From contig OZ244860.1 of NCBI GenBank assembly GCA_965221035.1, forward strand, positions 3,286,001 through 3,350,000: a stretch of 64,000 nucleotides of DNA. Reading direction: 5' to 3'. Numbering within the stretch: the stretch's first letter is position 1; every line of letters starts with the position of its first letter. This DNA comes from UBA6522 sp965221035. Lineage in GTDB: Bacteria; Pseudomonadota; Gammaproteobacteria; Steroidobacterales; Rariloculaceae. The notes below the pieces were generated by a model that made no database searches, was not told the DNA's origin, and saw nothing but the letters and a program-made list of their open reading frames with translations. Position numbers and translations under genes: made by a program. Of the stretch, positions 1-8,606 are shown piece by piece.

Positions 1-1
1 C

Positions 2-649
2 GTAAAGGAAGGGCCAGGAGGCCTACATAACACACCCACCGGGGTAGTATTGTATGTATCTGCAAACGAGGCGACCGGTCGCCCCAATTGCGTGATCGAG
101 AGCACAAGGTTTCAGAACGAGGTTACAGTAGAATACTTGCAGCGTTACTCGGATTTGGTCAGAGAAGGCCAAAAGAGCGAGATGGTGACTGCAATGAAGA
201 TGATTTCGGAAAGAATTGAAGACATGGAGATACTGACCGACGATAGCAAGGAACCATATCTCTCGGTTACGATGAGGAGTGGAAAACTTCAATCAATTCA
301 TGATCTGGGTGGCGGTGCCGTAAGACTGGCCAGGTTGCTGCTCGGCTTTTCCGGGTCTCGGCATGGAATTTTTCTGTCTGATGAGCTCGAGAACGGCATC
401 CATTATAGTGCCCACTCCGCAATTTGGGATAAAGTAAAGGAATGGATTTCGCAATGGAATGTTCAATTTGTCGCGACCACACACAGTGGGGAACTAGTCG
501 ATGCGGCAATTGGTGCATTTGCCGATCGGGCTGATGATTTATCGATTCACCAGCTATTCCGAAATAAAAATACGGGACAAGTGGAGGTTGCAACCTATTC
601 TGGAGAATCCCTCTTGGGAGCTCGGGACCTCAATTTGGAAGTTCGGTGA
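2..649 (+). CDS. OLD-like AAA ATPase, C-terminal part (5' end off window)
   Basis: The frame is open to the left edge (no stop from base 2), so this is the C-terminal part of a longer gene; a TTG at 50 is probably internal. About 215 residues are visible. They hold the second half of an ABC/AAA_21-type ATPase: a GGGAVR signature-like stretch, a Walker B-like strand FLSDELENGIHY, and an H-loop VATTHS. There is no visible Walker A, which must lie outside the window. The protein ends LEVR and its TGA overlaps the next ATG (TGATG), so the two genes are translationally coupled. A complete homologous pair with the same junction lies at 19686-21469. Family knowledge (OLD, PARIS, Gabija ATPases) suggests nucleic-acid surveillance or phage defence; that role is inference. 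Base composition is more A+T rich than the following genes. Confidence 0.75.
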   Translation, partial: VKEGPGGLHNTPTGVVLYVSANEATGRPNCVIESTRFQNEVTVEYLQRYSDLVREGQKSEMVTAMKMISERIEDMEILTDDSKEPYLSVTMRSGKLQSIHDLGGGAVRLARLLLGFSGSRHGIFLSDELENGIHYSAHSAIWDKVKEWISQWNVQFVATTHSGELVDAAIGAFADRADDLSIHQLFRNKNTGQVEVATYSGESLLGARDLNLEVR

Positions 650-1299
650 TGTCGCAATCAAGAGGAACTCGCGGCACCCGTAAACTTTTGGTTGAATCGG
701 ATCGTCTTCTGCTGGTTGAAGGGTTGGACGAGGTCAATCTATTCAACGCCTTGATTTCGCGTTGCATGGGAGATGGCCCACAAATCCAGATTATCGAAGC
801 TGGTGGCATCGGTAAATTTCCTTCTAGCTTGCAAGCGATTCGCACTGGGGCTAAAACTGGCGCGGGTTTGAAGTCGGTGGGAGTGGTTCGCGATGCTGAC
901 AACGGACCACAAGCAGCGTTCCAAAGCGTTTGCGGCCAGCTTCGTAATGCCGATTTTGACCCGCCTGACTCGCATGGAACCTTTTCAAGTGGCACACCGT
1001 CTGTCGGAGTGTTTATCGTGCCGAGCGATACCGAGGCTGGTGCCATTGAGACACTGTGCCGCCGGTCCGTAGAAGGCTCTGACACCGGTCGATGTGCGGA
1101 AGAATTTTTGCATTGCCTGCAGCAGCGCGATGCTCTGCAGTCGACAATCCGCGATAAGAGTTTCGCGCACGCTTACTTGGCTTCCACGCTTGATCCGGTA
1201 GCCAGAGTTGGGGAAGGCGCGTTCAAAGGCGTATGGGACTTTGATTCTCCAGCGTTCAAGCCTATTCGGAACTTCATTAGCAGTCTCCAATCCTGCTAA
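649..1299 (+). CDS. DUF3226 / TOPRIM-like protein, partner of the ATPase
   Basis: 216 residues from the ATG that overlaps the ATPase stop; a GTG at 646 is an alternative start. Near the N-terminus is LLVEGLDEVNLF, matching the VEGxxD opening of TOPRIM-like/DUF3226 proteins. Later come VVRDADNG (acidic DxD-type) and a PSDTEAGAIETLC stretch typical of DUF3226. OLD-family proteins usually fuse ATPase and TOPRIM in one chain; here they are separate genes, as in PARIS (AriA/AriB, where AriB is DUF4435). Likely a metal-dependent nuclease or sensor acting with the upstream ATPase. Family assignment is from motif reading; enzymatic activity is inferred. Confidence 0.65.
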   Translation: MSQSRGTRGTRKLLVESDRLLLVEGLDEVNLFNALISRCMGDGPQIQIIEAGGIGKFPSSLQAIRTGAKTGAGLKSVGVVRDADNGPQAAFQSVCGQLRNADFDPPDSHGTFSSGTPSVGVFIVPSDTEAGAIETLCRRSVEGSDTGRCAEEFLHCLQQRDALQSTIRDKSFAHAYLASTLDPVARVGEGAFKGVWDFDSPAFKPIRNFISSLQSC

Positions 1300-1456
1300 T
1301 GCGTCCAACGTAACGTTGCGACAGTCTGAGAATATGACTTGTTCGCCGACACTCTCTGCCTCGGCTACTTCAATCGCACTAAATTGGTATCCTTGAAAGC
1401 CCGCAAGACAAAGCACGCACGGGATACTCGGGAATCACTTCCCCGCTGAACCTCGG

Positions 1457-2164
1457 TTAATCGCCCGATTGACTGTTGGTATGAGTAACGTTGCCAAAAT
1501 CGACCGTAGTTTGATTGACAGTCTGGCCCCCTACTTGGCCAAACGTGTAGGTCACGTTGCCTAATGTGACTGTCTGAACGGAGACCGACTCCCCGCCGAC
1601 AGTACCGGACGAGTAGGTTACGTTTCCCATTTCGACGCTGTTTATGGAAACCGGTTCTCCGCCGTACTGGCCAGTTGAAATGCTTGTGTTTCCGACCTGC
1701 GTTGTGGTCGTGCTCACAGGCATGTCGCCAACCCGGCCGACGCTGAAACTGGTATTTCCCAATTCCACGGTGGTCTTGCTTACTGGCTCCGAGCCAACCA
1801 TGCCGGCGGTTACCTTCGTGGTATCCCCGATCTCGACCGTGGTCGTGGTGACCGCGTGGTCGCCGACCTGCCCGCTGGAATACGTTACATCGCCGAGCAC
1901 CGTTGAGACAGCGGTGAGCGGTTCATCGTTAGTCCGGCCGCTGGTGATGGTGACGTTGCCCACCTCGGTGGTGGTGGAACTGTTCACCACACCGACCGCG
2001 CAGGCTGCGGCATCGATCGGGTCAGTCTCCGTATCCGGTATCTGCCCGCTCGCCACAATGGCCAGCGCACAGTATTCGGTAACGCCTGCATCGTCTGCGG
2101 CGACGCTGCTGAGGCAAAGGGCGGATAAAACCAGAGTAAAGCAATAAGCGACTGTTGATCTCAT
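1457..2164 (-). CDS. Secreted protein with 22-residue tandem repeats
   Basis: I place the start at the ATG at 2164, preceded by an AAGGGGGA Shine-Dalgarno-like run, not at an upstream in-frame codon. The 235-residue product starts with a Sec signal peptide (MRSTVAYCFTLVLSALCLSS, cleavage near VAADD). A short Cys-containing linker follows, then from about residue 69 to the C-terminus there are seven units and a 12-residue partial of the pattern GNVTYxxGxVGGxxVxxxTV. Units are 22 residues; one is 23. The repeats are rich in Thr, Ser, Val and Gly and predicted to be all-beta. No enzymatic motif is visible. The gene stands alone, downstream-convergent with the ATPase/DUF3226 pair. Function unknown; a surface or periplasmic beta-structured protein is the best guess. 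Confidence 0.7.
   Translation of the reverse strand: MRSTVAYCFTLVLSALCLSSVAADDAGVTEYCALAIVASGQIPDTETDPIDAAACAVGVVNSSTTTEVGNVTITSGRTNDEPLTAVSTVLGDVTYSSGQVGDHAVTTTTVEIGDTTKVTAGMVGSEPVSKTTVELGNTSFSVGRVGDMPVSTTTTQVGNTSISTGQYGGEPVSINSVEMGNVTYSSGTVGGESVSVQTVTLGNVTYTFGQVGGQTVNQTTVDFGNVTHTNSQSGD
1460..1960 (-). repeat. Tandem 66-bp coding repeats (22-residue units)
   Basis: Seven units of 66 bp (one 69 bp) and a partial last one, each encoding G(N/D)(V/T)T...G..G...V...TV. The units have diverged at the base level while keeping the period, so it is an established protein repeat, not a fresh slippage tract. It occupies about 70 percent of the gene. Confidence 0.75.
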
Positions 2165-2300
2165 CGTACGAATCCCCCTTGCTTGGGAATGGTAGTGTGG
2201 ATAATGACTGTTCACATTTCCTTTTCCTCGGATAGTCTATCATGGGATCTAACCAAACAATTTTGGTCCGTTCCCCGGTACAAGGGGCGCATGCCCGGCG

Positions 2301-3464
2301 CTATCCTTCGAGAAATCCCTCCGCCAGCCGCACCCAATAGGTGGCGCCAAGCGTCAGGATGTCGTCGTTGAAGTCATATCCCGGGTGATGGAGCATGCAA
2401 CCGCCCTCACCGGAGCCGTTGCCGATAAACAGGAAACAGCCCGTGCTGGCTTCGAGCAGGTAGGAGAAATCCTCCGAGACCATGACCGGTTCCGCATCGG
2501 CGTCCACGTTGGCTTCGCCGACAATGTCCGCCGCGGTCCGCACCGCCAGCGCCGCGCTTTCGGCGGCGTTGATCACGGCGGGATAACGGGCGGTAAAGTT
2601 CACGCGTCCGCTGGCACCGAGGCTCGCGCAGGTGCCTTCGACCACCTCCTCGAGGCGTCGGCACAGCAACGCCCGCAGAGCCGGGTCGAAGCTGCGGATT
2701 CCGCCGCCAAGACGCACTTCCGGCGGGATGACATTGTCGGCGTCGCCGCCGTGAATCCTGGTCACGCTGATGACCGCGCTGTGCCGAGGATCGACGTTGC
2801 GGCTGACGATGCTCTGCGCAGCGGTGACCACCTGGGCGGCGGCCAGGATCGGATCGACGCCATCCTGGGGTACGGCGCCGTGGGCGCCCCGTCCGACGAT
2901 GCGGATGTCGAAAGTGTCCAGTGAAGCCAGCATCGGCCCGGTTCGCAGGGCGAATCGCCCGGCGGGCAGCCCCGGCCAATTGTGCATGCCGAAGACCGCA
3001 TCCACCGGAAAGCGGTCGAACAGCCCTTCGTCCAGCATTCTCCTGGCGCCCCCGGCGGCTTCCTCGGCGGGCTGGAAGATGAAGCGGACGGTGCCGTTGA
3101 AGTTGCCGTGCTCCGCGAGGTGGCGGGCTGCGCCCAGCAGCATGACGGTGTGGCCGTCGTGGCCGCAGGCGTGCATGCGACCGGGATGACGCGAACGGTG
3201 GTCGAACGTGTTTGACTCCTCCATGGGCAGTGCGTCCATGTCGGCGCGCAGGCCGATCGTCGGGCCATTACCCTTGGTCAGCGTGCCCACCACCCCGGTT
3301 TCGGCGAGGCCCCGGTCCACTTCGATGCCCCAGCTCCCGAGCCGCTCGGCAACCAGTCCGGCGGTCCGATGCTCGCCGTAGGCCAGTTCCGGATGTGCGT
3401 GCAGGTCGCGCCGCCAAGCGGCCAGCTCCGCCTTGCGGGCCTCGATCTCGGCAGGGATGCGCAT
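2301..3464 (-). CDS. M20 family metallopeptidase / amidohydrolase
   Basis: 387 residues. The start ATG at 3464 overlaps the stop of the upstream MFS gene (TGATG). Motifs of the M20D / hippurate hydrolase-like amidohydrolases are present: DLHAHPELAYGE near the N-terminus, RADMDALP, metal-binding ACGHDGH, QPAEEAAGGA, GMHNWPG, and a C-terminal HHPGYDFND. Such enzymes hydrolyse N-acyl amino acids or related amides in the cytoplasm with two metal ions. As the third gene after a dehydrogenase and a transporter it probably processes the imported compound. The substrate cannot be read from sequence. Confidence 0.9.
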   Translation of the reverse strand: MRIPAEIEARKAELAAWRRDLHAHPELAYGEHRTAGLVAERLGSWGIEVDRGLAETGVVGTLTKGNGPTIGLRADMDALPMEESNTFDHRSRHPGRMHACGHDGHTVMLLGAARHLAEHGNFNGTVRFIFQPAEEAAGGARRMLDEGLFDRFPVDAVFGMHNWPGLPAGRFALRTGPMLASLDTFDIRIVGRGAHGAVPQDGVDPILAAAQVVTAAQSIVSRNVDPRHSAVISVTRIHGGDADNVIPPEVRLGGGIRSFDPALRALLCRRLEEVVEGTCASLGASGRVNFTARYPAVINAAESAALAVRTAADIVGEANVDADAEPVMVSEDFSYLLEASTGCFLFIGNGSGEGGCMLHHPGYDFNDDILTLGATYWVRLAEGFLEG

Positions 3465-4777
3465 CACGAAGCCCCTTTCCGTCGTGCCCGAGCGATGCCT
3501 TCGTGTTCGTCCAGCGGGATCAGCAACCACAGACCCAGCGCGAACATCACCAGAACCACGGAGACGCCCCAGCGCTGGGAGCCTGTCCACTGGGTCAGCA
3601 CGCCCAGCAGGAACGGCCCCAGGAAGGCCGTCAACTTGCCGGAAAAGGCGAAAAAGCCATAGAACTCGTTCTCCTTCTCCGCCGGCACGAAGCGGCCCAT
3701 CAGCGAGCGGCTGGCGGCCTGGTTGGGCCCCATGAAAATGCCGGTGATGGCGCCGGCCACCCACAACCAAAGCTTGTCGGTGGCCGCGATGGCCAGTACG
3801 GCGGCCACCGTCAGCCCGAGCAAGGAGAGCATGATGGTCCTCTTGCCGCCGATGCGGTCGTCCAGGTGCCCCATCAGGAGCGCGCCGGCGCCTGCGGCGA
3901 CGTTCAGCGCGATGCCGAAGATCAACACCTCCTGCAGCGTGAAGCCGAAGGATTCCGCCGCGTAGATACCGCCGAAGGCGATGACGGTGACCAGGCCGTT
4001 GTTGTAGAAGAAGCGCGCCACGAGCAGGCGCACGATCTGCCGATAGCGGCGAATCTCGGCGAACGTTCCGCGCAATTGCCGCACGGCGTCGCCGAATACC
4101 CGGCCGCGGTCCGACGTCGCTGAGCGGTCCTCGGGGACCCAGAGCAGGAACGGCAGCGTGAACAGCGCGAACCAGGCCGCCGTCAGCAGGTTGGTGGCGC
4201 GGATGTTTTCGCCGGCTTCGGTGCCGAAGCCGAACCAGGGGACATCGGGCTGAACCAGCGCCACCAGCGCCACCAGCAGCGCCAGCAGGCCGCCGACATA
4301 ACCCAGTCCCCAGCCATAGCCCGAGATGCGCCCGATGCGTCCGGGAGGCGAGATGTCGGGAAGGAAGGCGTTGTAGAACACCGTGGCGAATTCGTATCCC
4401 AGGTTGGCGATGACGACGAGCACCAGGGCGGCGGCGATCTGCCCCGGCAGCACGCGATACAACGCGGCGGTGGCCAGGATGCAAACCAGAGAAAAACCCA
4501 GCACGAACGCCTTGCGGTAGCCGCCGCGGTCGGCCAGCGCACCCAGCAATGGAGAGCAGATCGCCGTGAGCAGCGCGGTGACCGTGATCGCCCGCGACCA
4601 CAGCGCGGTGCCGGTGATGGGGTCCGGCGCGATGGCCTGGGTGAAATAGGTGGCGTAGACAAAGGTGATGACCAGCGTCGTGAAGGACGAGTTGGCGAAA
4701 TCGTAGAACGCCCAGGACCAGACCGAGCGCGGCCCGTACTCAGGCTTCGGGGGACGGGGGGATGCGGCGCTGGTCAT
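3464..4777 (-). CDS. UMF1-family MFS transporter
   Basis: 437 residues from the ATG at 4777, which overlaps the stop of the upstream dehydrogenase. Begins with a soluble stretch and WSWAFYDFANSSFTTLVITF, the hallmark opening of UMF1/Atg22-like MFS proteins, followed by about 12 hydrophobic helices. There is a GALADRGGYRKAF loop between helices 2 and 3 and a second-half loop GHLDDRIGGKRT. It is an inner-membrane permease or exporter of small solutes. The position between a 2-hydroxyacid dehydrogenase and an M20 hydrolase suggests it moves the substrate of that pathway; this is inference. Confidence 0.85.
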   Translation of the reverse strand: MTSAASPRPPKPEYGPRSVWSWAFYDFANSSFTTLVITFVYATYFTQAIAPDPITGTALWSRAITVTALLTAICSPLLGALADRGGYRKAFVLGFSLVCILATAALYRVLPGQIAAALVLVVIANLGYEFATVFYNAFLPDISPPGRIGRISGYGWGLGYVGGLLALLVALVALVQPDVPWFGFGTEAGENIRATNLLTAAWFALFTLPFLLWVPEDRSATSDRGRVFGDAVRQLRGTFAEIRRYRQIVRLLVARFFYNNGLVTVIAFGGIYAAESFGFTLQEVLIFGIALNVAAGAGALLMGHLDDRIGGKRTIMLSLLGLTVAAVLAIAATDKLWLWVAGAITGIFMGPNQAASRSLMGRFVPAEKENEFYGFFAFSGKLTAFLGPFLLGVLTQWTGSQRWGVSVVLVMFALGLWLLIPLDEHEGIARARRKGAS

Positions 4778-5814
4778 ATGAGCGGTCGGTCGCCGAACCG
4801 GGCCAGCCACCGCGGCACGGCATCGACGTTGTAGACATGCTCGGGCACGCGGCCGCGGAGCGCGTCCAGGGTTGCGTCGGTGGCCCACGGAATGGCCGGT
4901 TGCAGTGTGCCGGGATGGTTCGAACTGATCATGTGGGGGCACAGCAGCGCCTTGTCGCCCAGCCCGAGGATGCGGGCCTGCCCGTCAGGAGGCTCTTCCG
5001 GCAACACGTCCAGCGCGGCGGCGGCGATCCGGTCCGCCTCAAGTGCGTCGCAGAGCGCCTCAATGTCCACCACCGCGCCGCGGGACGTGTTGATCAGGAT
5101 GGCGGAAGGCTTCATGGAGGCCAGTTCCGGCGCGCCGATCAAGCCCCGGGTTTCCCCGGTCAGGGTGACGTGCAGGGTGACCACATCCGACTCCCGCAGC
5201 AGCGTCGGCAGGTCTGTCGGGACGACGCCGTAGCGTTCGAATTTCGCCCGCTCGACGTAGGGGTCGCAGGCCAGCATCCTGACCCGCCAGGGCGACAGCA
5301 GTTCGGCGAGCCGGGAACCGCAGCGGCCAAGCCCGACGATGCCTATCGTCACGCCGGGGTGACCGTCGTCGCGCCGGCCCAGGTATGTGCCCGTAAGCGC
5401 AGTGTCGCGCCAGCCGCCGGCCTTCACGTGCCGGTCGCGCTCGCGCACCCGCTTGAGCAGCGCCAGCATGAAGCCCATCGTGCCTTCGGCGACGCCGCCC
5501 CAGTTGGCCTCGGTGGGGCAGTGGGTGACCAGCACGCCGCGGGCGGTGGCGGCGTCCAGGTCCACGTCCTCGACGCCGATGGTGTACTTGGAGACGATCC
5601 GCAACTCGGGCAGCCGGTCGAGGAAGGCTCCGTCGATGGGGGCGCGCTTGATGGTGGCTCCCATCAGCGCATGGGCGCCACGGGCCAGTTCCAGCAGGGC
5701 ATCCCGCTCGATGCCGGAGCGCCAGGTCGCCTGCCCCAGGATCACCTCGCACCCCGCCTCCCGGACGCGTCGATGGGAATCTCCGGAACCGTCGATCGGG
5801 ATGTAGATGCACAC
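4774..5814 (-). CDS. D-isomer specific 2-hydroxyacid dehydrogenase
   Basis: About 346 residues from a GTG at 5814 (start VCIYIPIDG). A CTG at 5829 is another possibility; no in-frame ATG lies between the previous gene and the conserved core. Rossmann motif GIVGLGRCGSRLAEL (GxGxxG), catalytic Arg in INTSRGAVVD, Glu in LDVLPEEPP, and catalytic His in LLCPHMISSN are all present. NAD-dependent reduction/oxidation of 2-hydroxy/2-oxo acids is expected, phosphoglycerate-dehydrogenase-like. First gene of a tightly overlapping trio with the MFS and the M20 hydrolase. Confidence 0.85.
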   Translation of the reverse strand: MCIYIPIDGSGDSHRRVREAGCEVILGQATWRSGIERDALLELARGAHALMGATIKRAPIDGAFLDRLPELRIVSKYTIGVEDVDLDAATARGVLVTHCPTEANWGGVAEGTMGFMLALLKRVRERDRHVKAGGWRDTALTGTYLGRRDDGHPGVTIGIVGLGRCGSRLAELLSPWRVRMLACDPYVERAKFERYGVVPTDLPTLLRESDVVTLHVTLTGETRGLIGAPELASMKPSAILINTSRGAVVDIEALCDALEADRIAAAALDVLPEEPPDGQARILGLGDKALLCPHMISSNHPGTLQPAIPWATDATLDALRGRVPEHVYNVDAVPRWLARFGDRPLI

Positions 5815-5884
5815 TCGGGGGCGGTTCAGGTGCGCCTCCCGGGCACCGGGTTGGCGAGCGTGCGCTGCCTCATTTGCTAAAGCC

Positions 5885-6746
5885 TCAAGGCTCTCCGCCG
5901 ACCTCAGTGTAAAGCCCCGTGAGGAAGCGTTCCGGGTCGCCCCAGCGCTCCTCGTATTCGGTCGTGGTTCCTGCGGCGAGCACGTCATCGAAACTGGCGC
6001 CGTCCCGTACCAGCTGTTCGACCCGCTCGGCGACCACCAGCGTCATGTCCCGGAATTCCGCCACGTCCTCCCGGGTGGAGACCGCGCCGTGACCCGGGAT
6101 GATCAACGTATCCGGGCCGGCCATGCCGATGGCGATGCCCAGCGCTTCCAATGTGCCCTTGAGCGTGCCGCCCCGGCTCACGTCGATATAGGGGAAGTTG
6201 TTGGTCCTGAACACGTCACCGAGATGCAGGACATTGGAGCCGCGGAAGTGGATGAAGCTGTCGCCGTCGGTGTGCGCGGGTGGGACCGTGAAGACGTGTA
6301 CCTCCTCGTCGTTGAGGTGAATCGTGGTCGTGTCGCTGTAGGTCAGCACGGGCACCGCCATGTCGGCGGCCATTTCCTCCATCATGCGCACCCGCACGCG
6401 GTCATTCGCGAGGATGGTGATGCCCAGCCGACCGAGATTCTCGTTGCCGCCGGTGTGGTCGCCGTGCACGTGGGTGTTGATGACGAAGCGGATTTCGCCG
6501 TCGTCCAGGTCGGCGATGGCGGCCAGGATGCGGTCTGTCAACGGCGCGAACTGGTCGTCCACCATGACGATGCCGTCCTCGCCCACGGACAGGCCGATAT
6601 TGCCGCCGGCGCCTTCCAGGTAATACACGCCGCCGGCGACATGGTGGATGGTCAGCGTGACCGCATCCCAGTCGCGGTCCTGCTGGGCAAGGGCGCCGCC
6701 TGCGGCCAGCATTGAGAGACAACCGATTCCGAGCGAGATTCTCATG
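5885..6746 (-). CDS. Secreted MBL-fold metallohydrolase
   Basis: 287 residues from ATG 6746, preceded by AAGGAG at good spacing. Sec signal peptide (ISLGIGCLSMLAAGGALAQQ), then the metallo-beta-lactamase core: INTHVHGDHTGGNENL (HxHxDH), a second His ligand region PPAHTDGDSF, LHLGDVF and IPGHGAVST. This places it in the periplasmic SoxH/quinoprotein-relay type of MBL hydrolases rather than a true beta-lactamase. It starts the minus-strand group and is divergent from the ThDP enzyme at 6860, so regulatory signals for both should lie in 6747-6859. Confidence 0.87.
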
Positions 6747-6859
6747 GGTGTACTCCTTGTTCCGGGTCGGCGTGGGCCACCTGGGGAATTGCCGAACGCG
6801 TTGCCGTAGCGTTCGCTATCATAACCGGCTGGTGGAGATATCTCATCCGGGAGCGGAGC

Positions 6860-8578
6860 GTGAGCGGGAAGCGCATACAAGTCGACAGCATCGCGGAGGG
6901 TTTCCTGGAACTGCTCGAATCTCGAGGCGTCAGGTACTTCTTCGGAGGCGGCGCCGGGACGGATTTTCCGCCGTTCATCGAGGCGTTCGCAAAGCGCGAG
7001 GCCCAGGGGCGCCGCGGCGGGCTTCGCCCGATCACGGTGATCCACGAGATCACGGCGATCTCCATGGCCCATGGCTACACCATGGTGACGGGCGAGCCCC
7101 AGGCGGTGATGGTCCATACCATCGCCGGTACTGCCAATGCCGTGGGAGGGATCATCAACGCCGCCCGCGCGCGGGTGCCCATGCTGGTCGCGGCGGGGCG
7201 CACCTCCATTACCGAGAAGGGACGCGACACTTCCCGCGCGGCCACCATTCACTGGGCCCAGGAGTCATTCGACCAGGCGGGGCTGGTCCGGGAGTTTGTG
7301 AAGTGGGACTACGAGCTGCGCTGCGGCGAGCAGGTCGAGACCGTGGTCGACCGGGCCCTGGCGGTCACCTCGAATGCGCCGTCGGGTCCGGTCTACGTGA
7401 CGTTGCCGTTGGACGTGGCCGGCGACGCGCTACCCGACTTCCGGTTTGCCGACACGCCGCGGCTGAAACCGTCGGCGGCGACGCAGCCATGCCCTGATGC
7501 GGTCTCGCGCGCCGCCAGCGTGCTGGCCGAGGCCGACCAACCGCTCATCGTGGTTTCTTCCCTGGGCAGGGACCCGCGCGCCGTGGCCCCGCTGGTGTCA
7601 CTGGCGGAGCGACTGGCCATTCCGGTGGTCGAGTCCTGGGGCGCCTACATGAATTTTCCGCACGACCACCCGCTTCACCAGGGATTTGAACCCGGTGCGC
7701 TGGTGGCCGGGGCGGACGTCATCCTTGCCGTGGAATCGGATACGCCCTGGTTCCCCAACCAGGCGGAACCGCCCTCCGGGGCCACGGTCATCCAGGTGGA
7801 CGATGACCCGCTCTACGAGCGGTATCCGATTCGCGGCTTTCCCACGGACATCGGGCTGGCGGGCAACGCTGCGTGCACGCTGCGGGCACTGGACGCCTGT
7901 GCGGCCAAGCTGGTGACGGACGATTCCGCCATTGATGAGCGACGCAGGCGCTGGGAGCGGGCGCACCGTCGCCAACGGCGGGCCTGGATGGAATCCGGGG
8001 ACGGGGCCAGCGCCGAACGGCCCATGGATTACCGGTGGATTTCACGGTGTATTGGCGAGGCGCTGGAAGAAGACGACATTGTCGTCACGGAGATCTCGCT
8101 GGACCCCACGCAGGCGAGTTTTCGTCGGCCGGGCACGTTCTTCAGCCATCCCCACTCGGGCGTGTTGGGTTGGGCCCCTGGTGCGGCCCTGGGCGCGAAG
8201 CTGGCCAGCCCGGACCGGACGGTGATCTGTGCGATCGGCGACGGCAGCCATGTATTCGGCGTGCCGACGGCGACCCACTACATGTCGCGGGCCTGCGGTC
8301 TGCCCGTCCTCTTCGTCATCTACAACAACGGCAGCTGGCAGCGCTCCCGTGAAGCCACGTTTCGCTACGCGCCCGATGGTTGGGCCGCGAAGGCGGAATC
8401 CGTGCCCTTGTGCGAGCTGGAGCCGTCGCCCCGGTTCGACCGGATCTGCGAGGCGAACGGTGGGTACGGGGAACTCGTGGACGATCCCGCGGAACTGCCC
8501 GCGGCGATCGAGCGGGCGCTGCGGGTGGTCAAGGTGGAAAAACGTCAGGCACTGCTGAACGTCATCGCCAGGAAATGA
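6860..8578 (+). CDS. Thiamine-diphosphate-dependent enzyme (acetolactate synthase-like)
   Basis: 572 residues from a GTG start with a GGAGCGGAG upstream. Three-domain ThDP architecture: N-terminal PYR domain with the conserved Glu in TVIHEITAISMAHGY, a middle domain, and a C-terminal PP domain with AIGDGSHVFG and a downstream NN (VIYNNGSWQ) forming the ThDP/Mg motif. It belongs to the acetolactate synthase / benzoylformate decarboxylase superfamily. No regulatory subunit or branched-chain genes are near, so biosynthetic IlvB is unlikely; a 2-oxoacid decarboxylase or lyase role in catabolism is more plausible, possibly in the same pathway as the divergent 2-hydroxyacid dehydrogenase. Confidence 0.85.
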   Translation: MSGKRIQVDSIAEGFLELLESRGVRYFFGGGAGTDFPPFIEAFAKREAQGRRGGLRPITVIHEITAISMAHGYTMVTGEPQAVMVHTIAGTANAVGGIINAARARVPMLVAAGRTSITEKGRDTSRAATIHWAQESFDQAGLVREFVKWDYELRCGEQVETVVDRALAVTSNAPSGPVYVTLPLDVAGDALPDFRFADTPRLKPSAATQPCPDAVSRAASVLAEADQPLIVVSSLGRDPRAVAPLVSLAERLAIPVVESWGAYMNFPHDHPLHQGFEPGALVAGADVILAVESDTPWFPNQAEPPSGATVIQVDDDPLYERYPIRGFPTDIGLAGNAACTLRALDACAAKLVTDDSAIDERRRRWERAHRRQRRAWMESGDGASAERPMDYRWISRCIGEALEEDDIVVTEISLDPTQASFRRPGTFFSHPHSGVLGWAPGAALGAKLASPDRTVICAIGDGSHVFGVPTATHYMSRACGLPVLFVIYNNGSWQRSREATFRYAPDGWAAKAESVPLCELEPSPRFDRICEANGGYGELVDDPAELPAAIERALRVVKVEKRQALLNVIARK

Positions 8579-8606
8579 ATCGCCTGGAGGCGGTGGGCCA
8601 GGATTT

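Noticed and set aside
2301..4601. 766-residue single frame joining an Arg-rich part with the M20 hydrolase
   Set aside because: The N-terminal part is the out-of-phase reading of the MFS gene in GC-rich DNA; the hydrolase starts at its own ATG at 3464.
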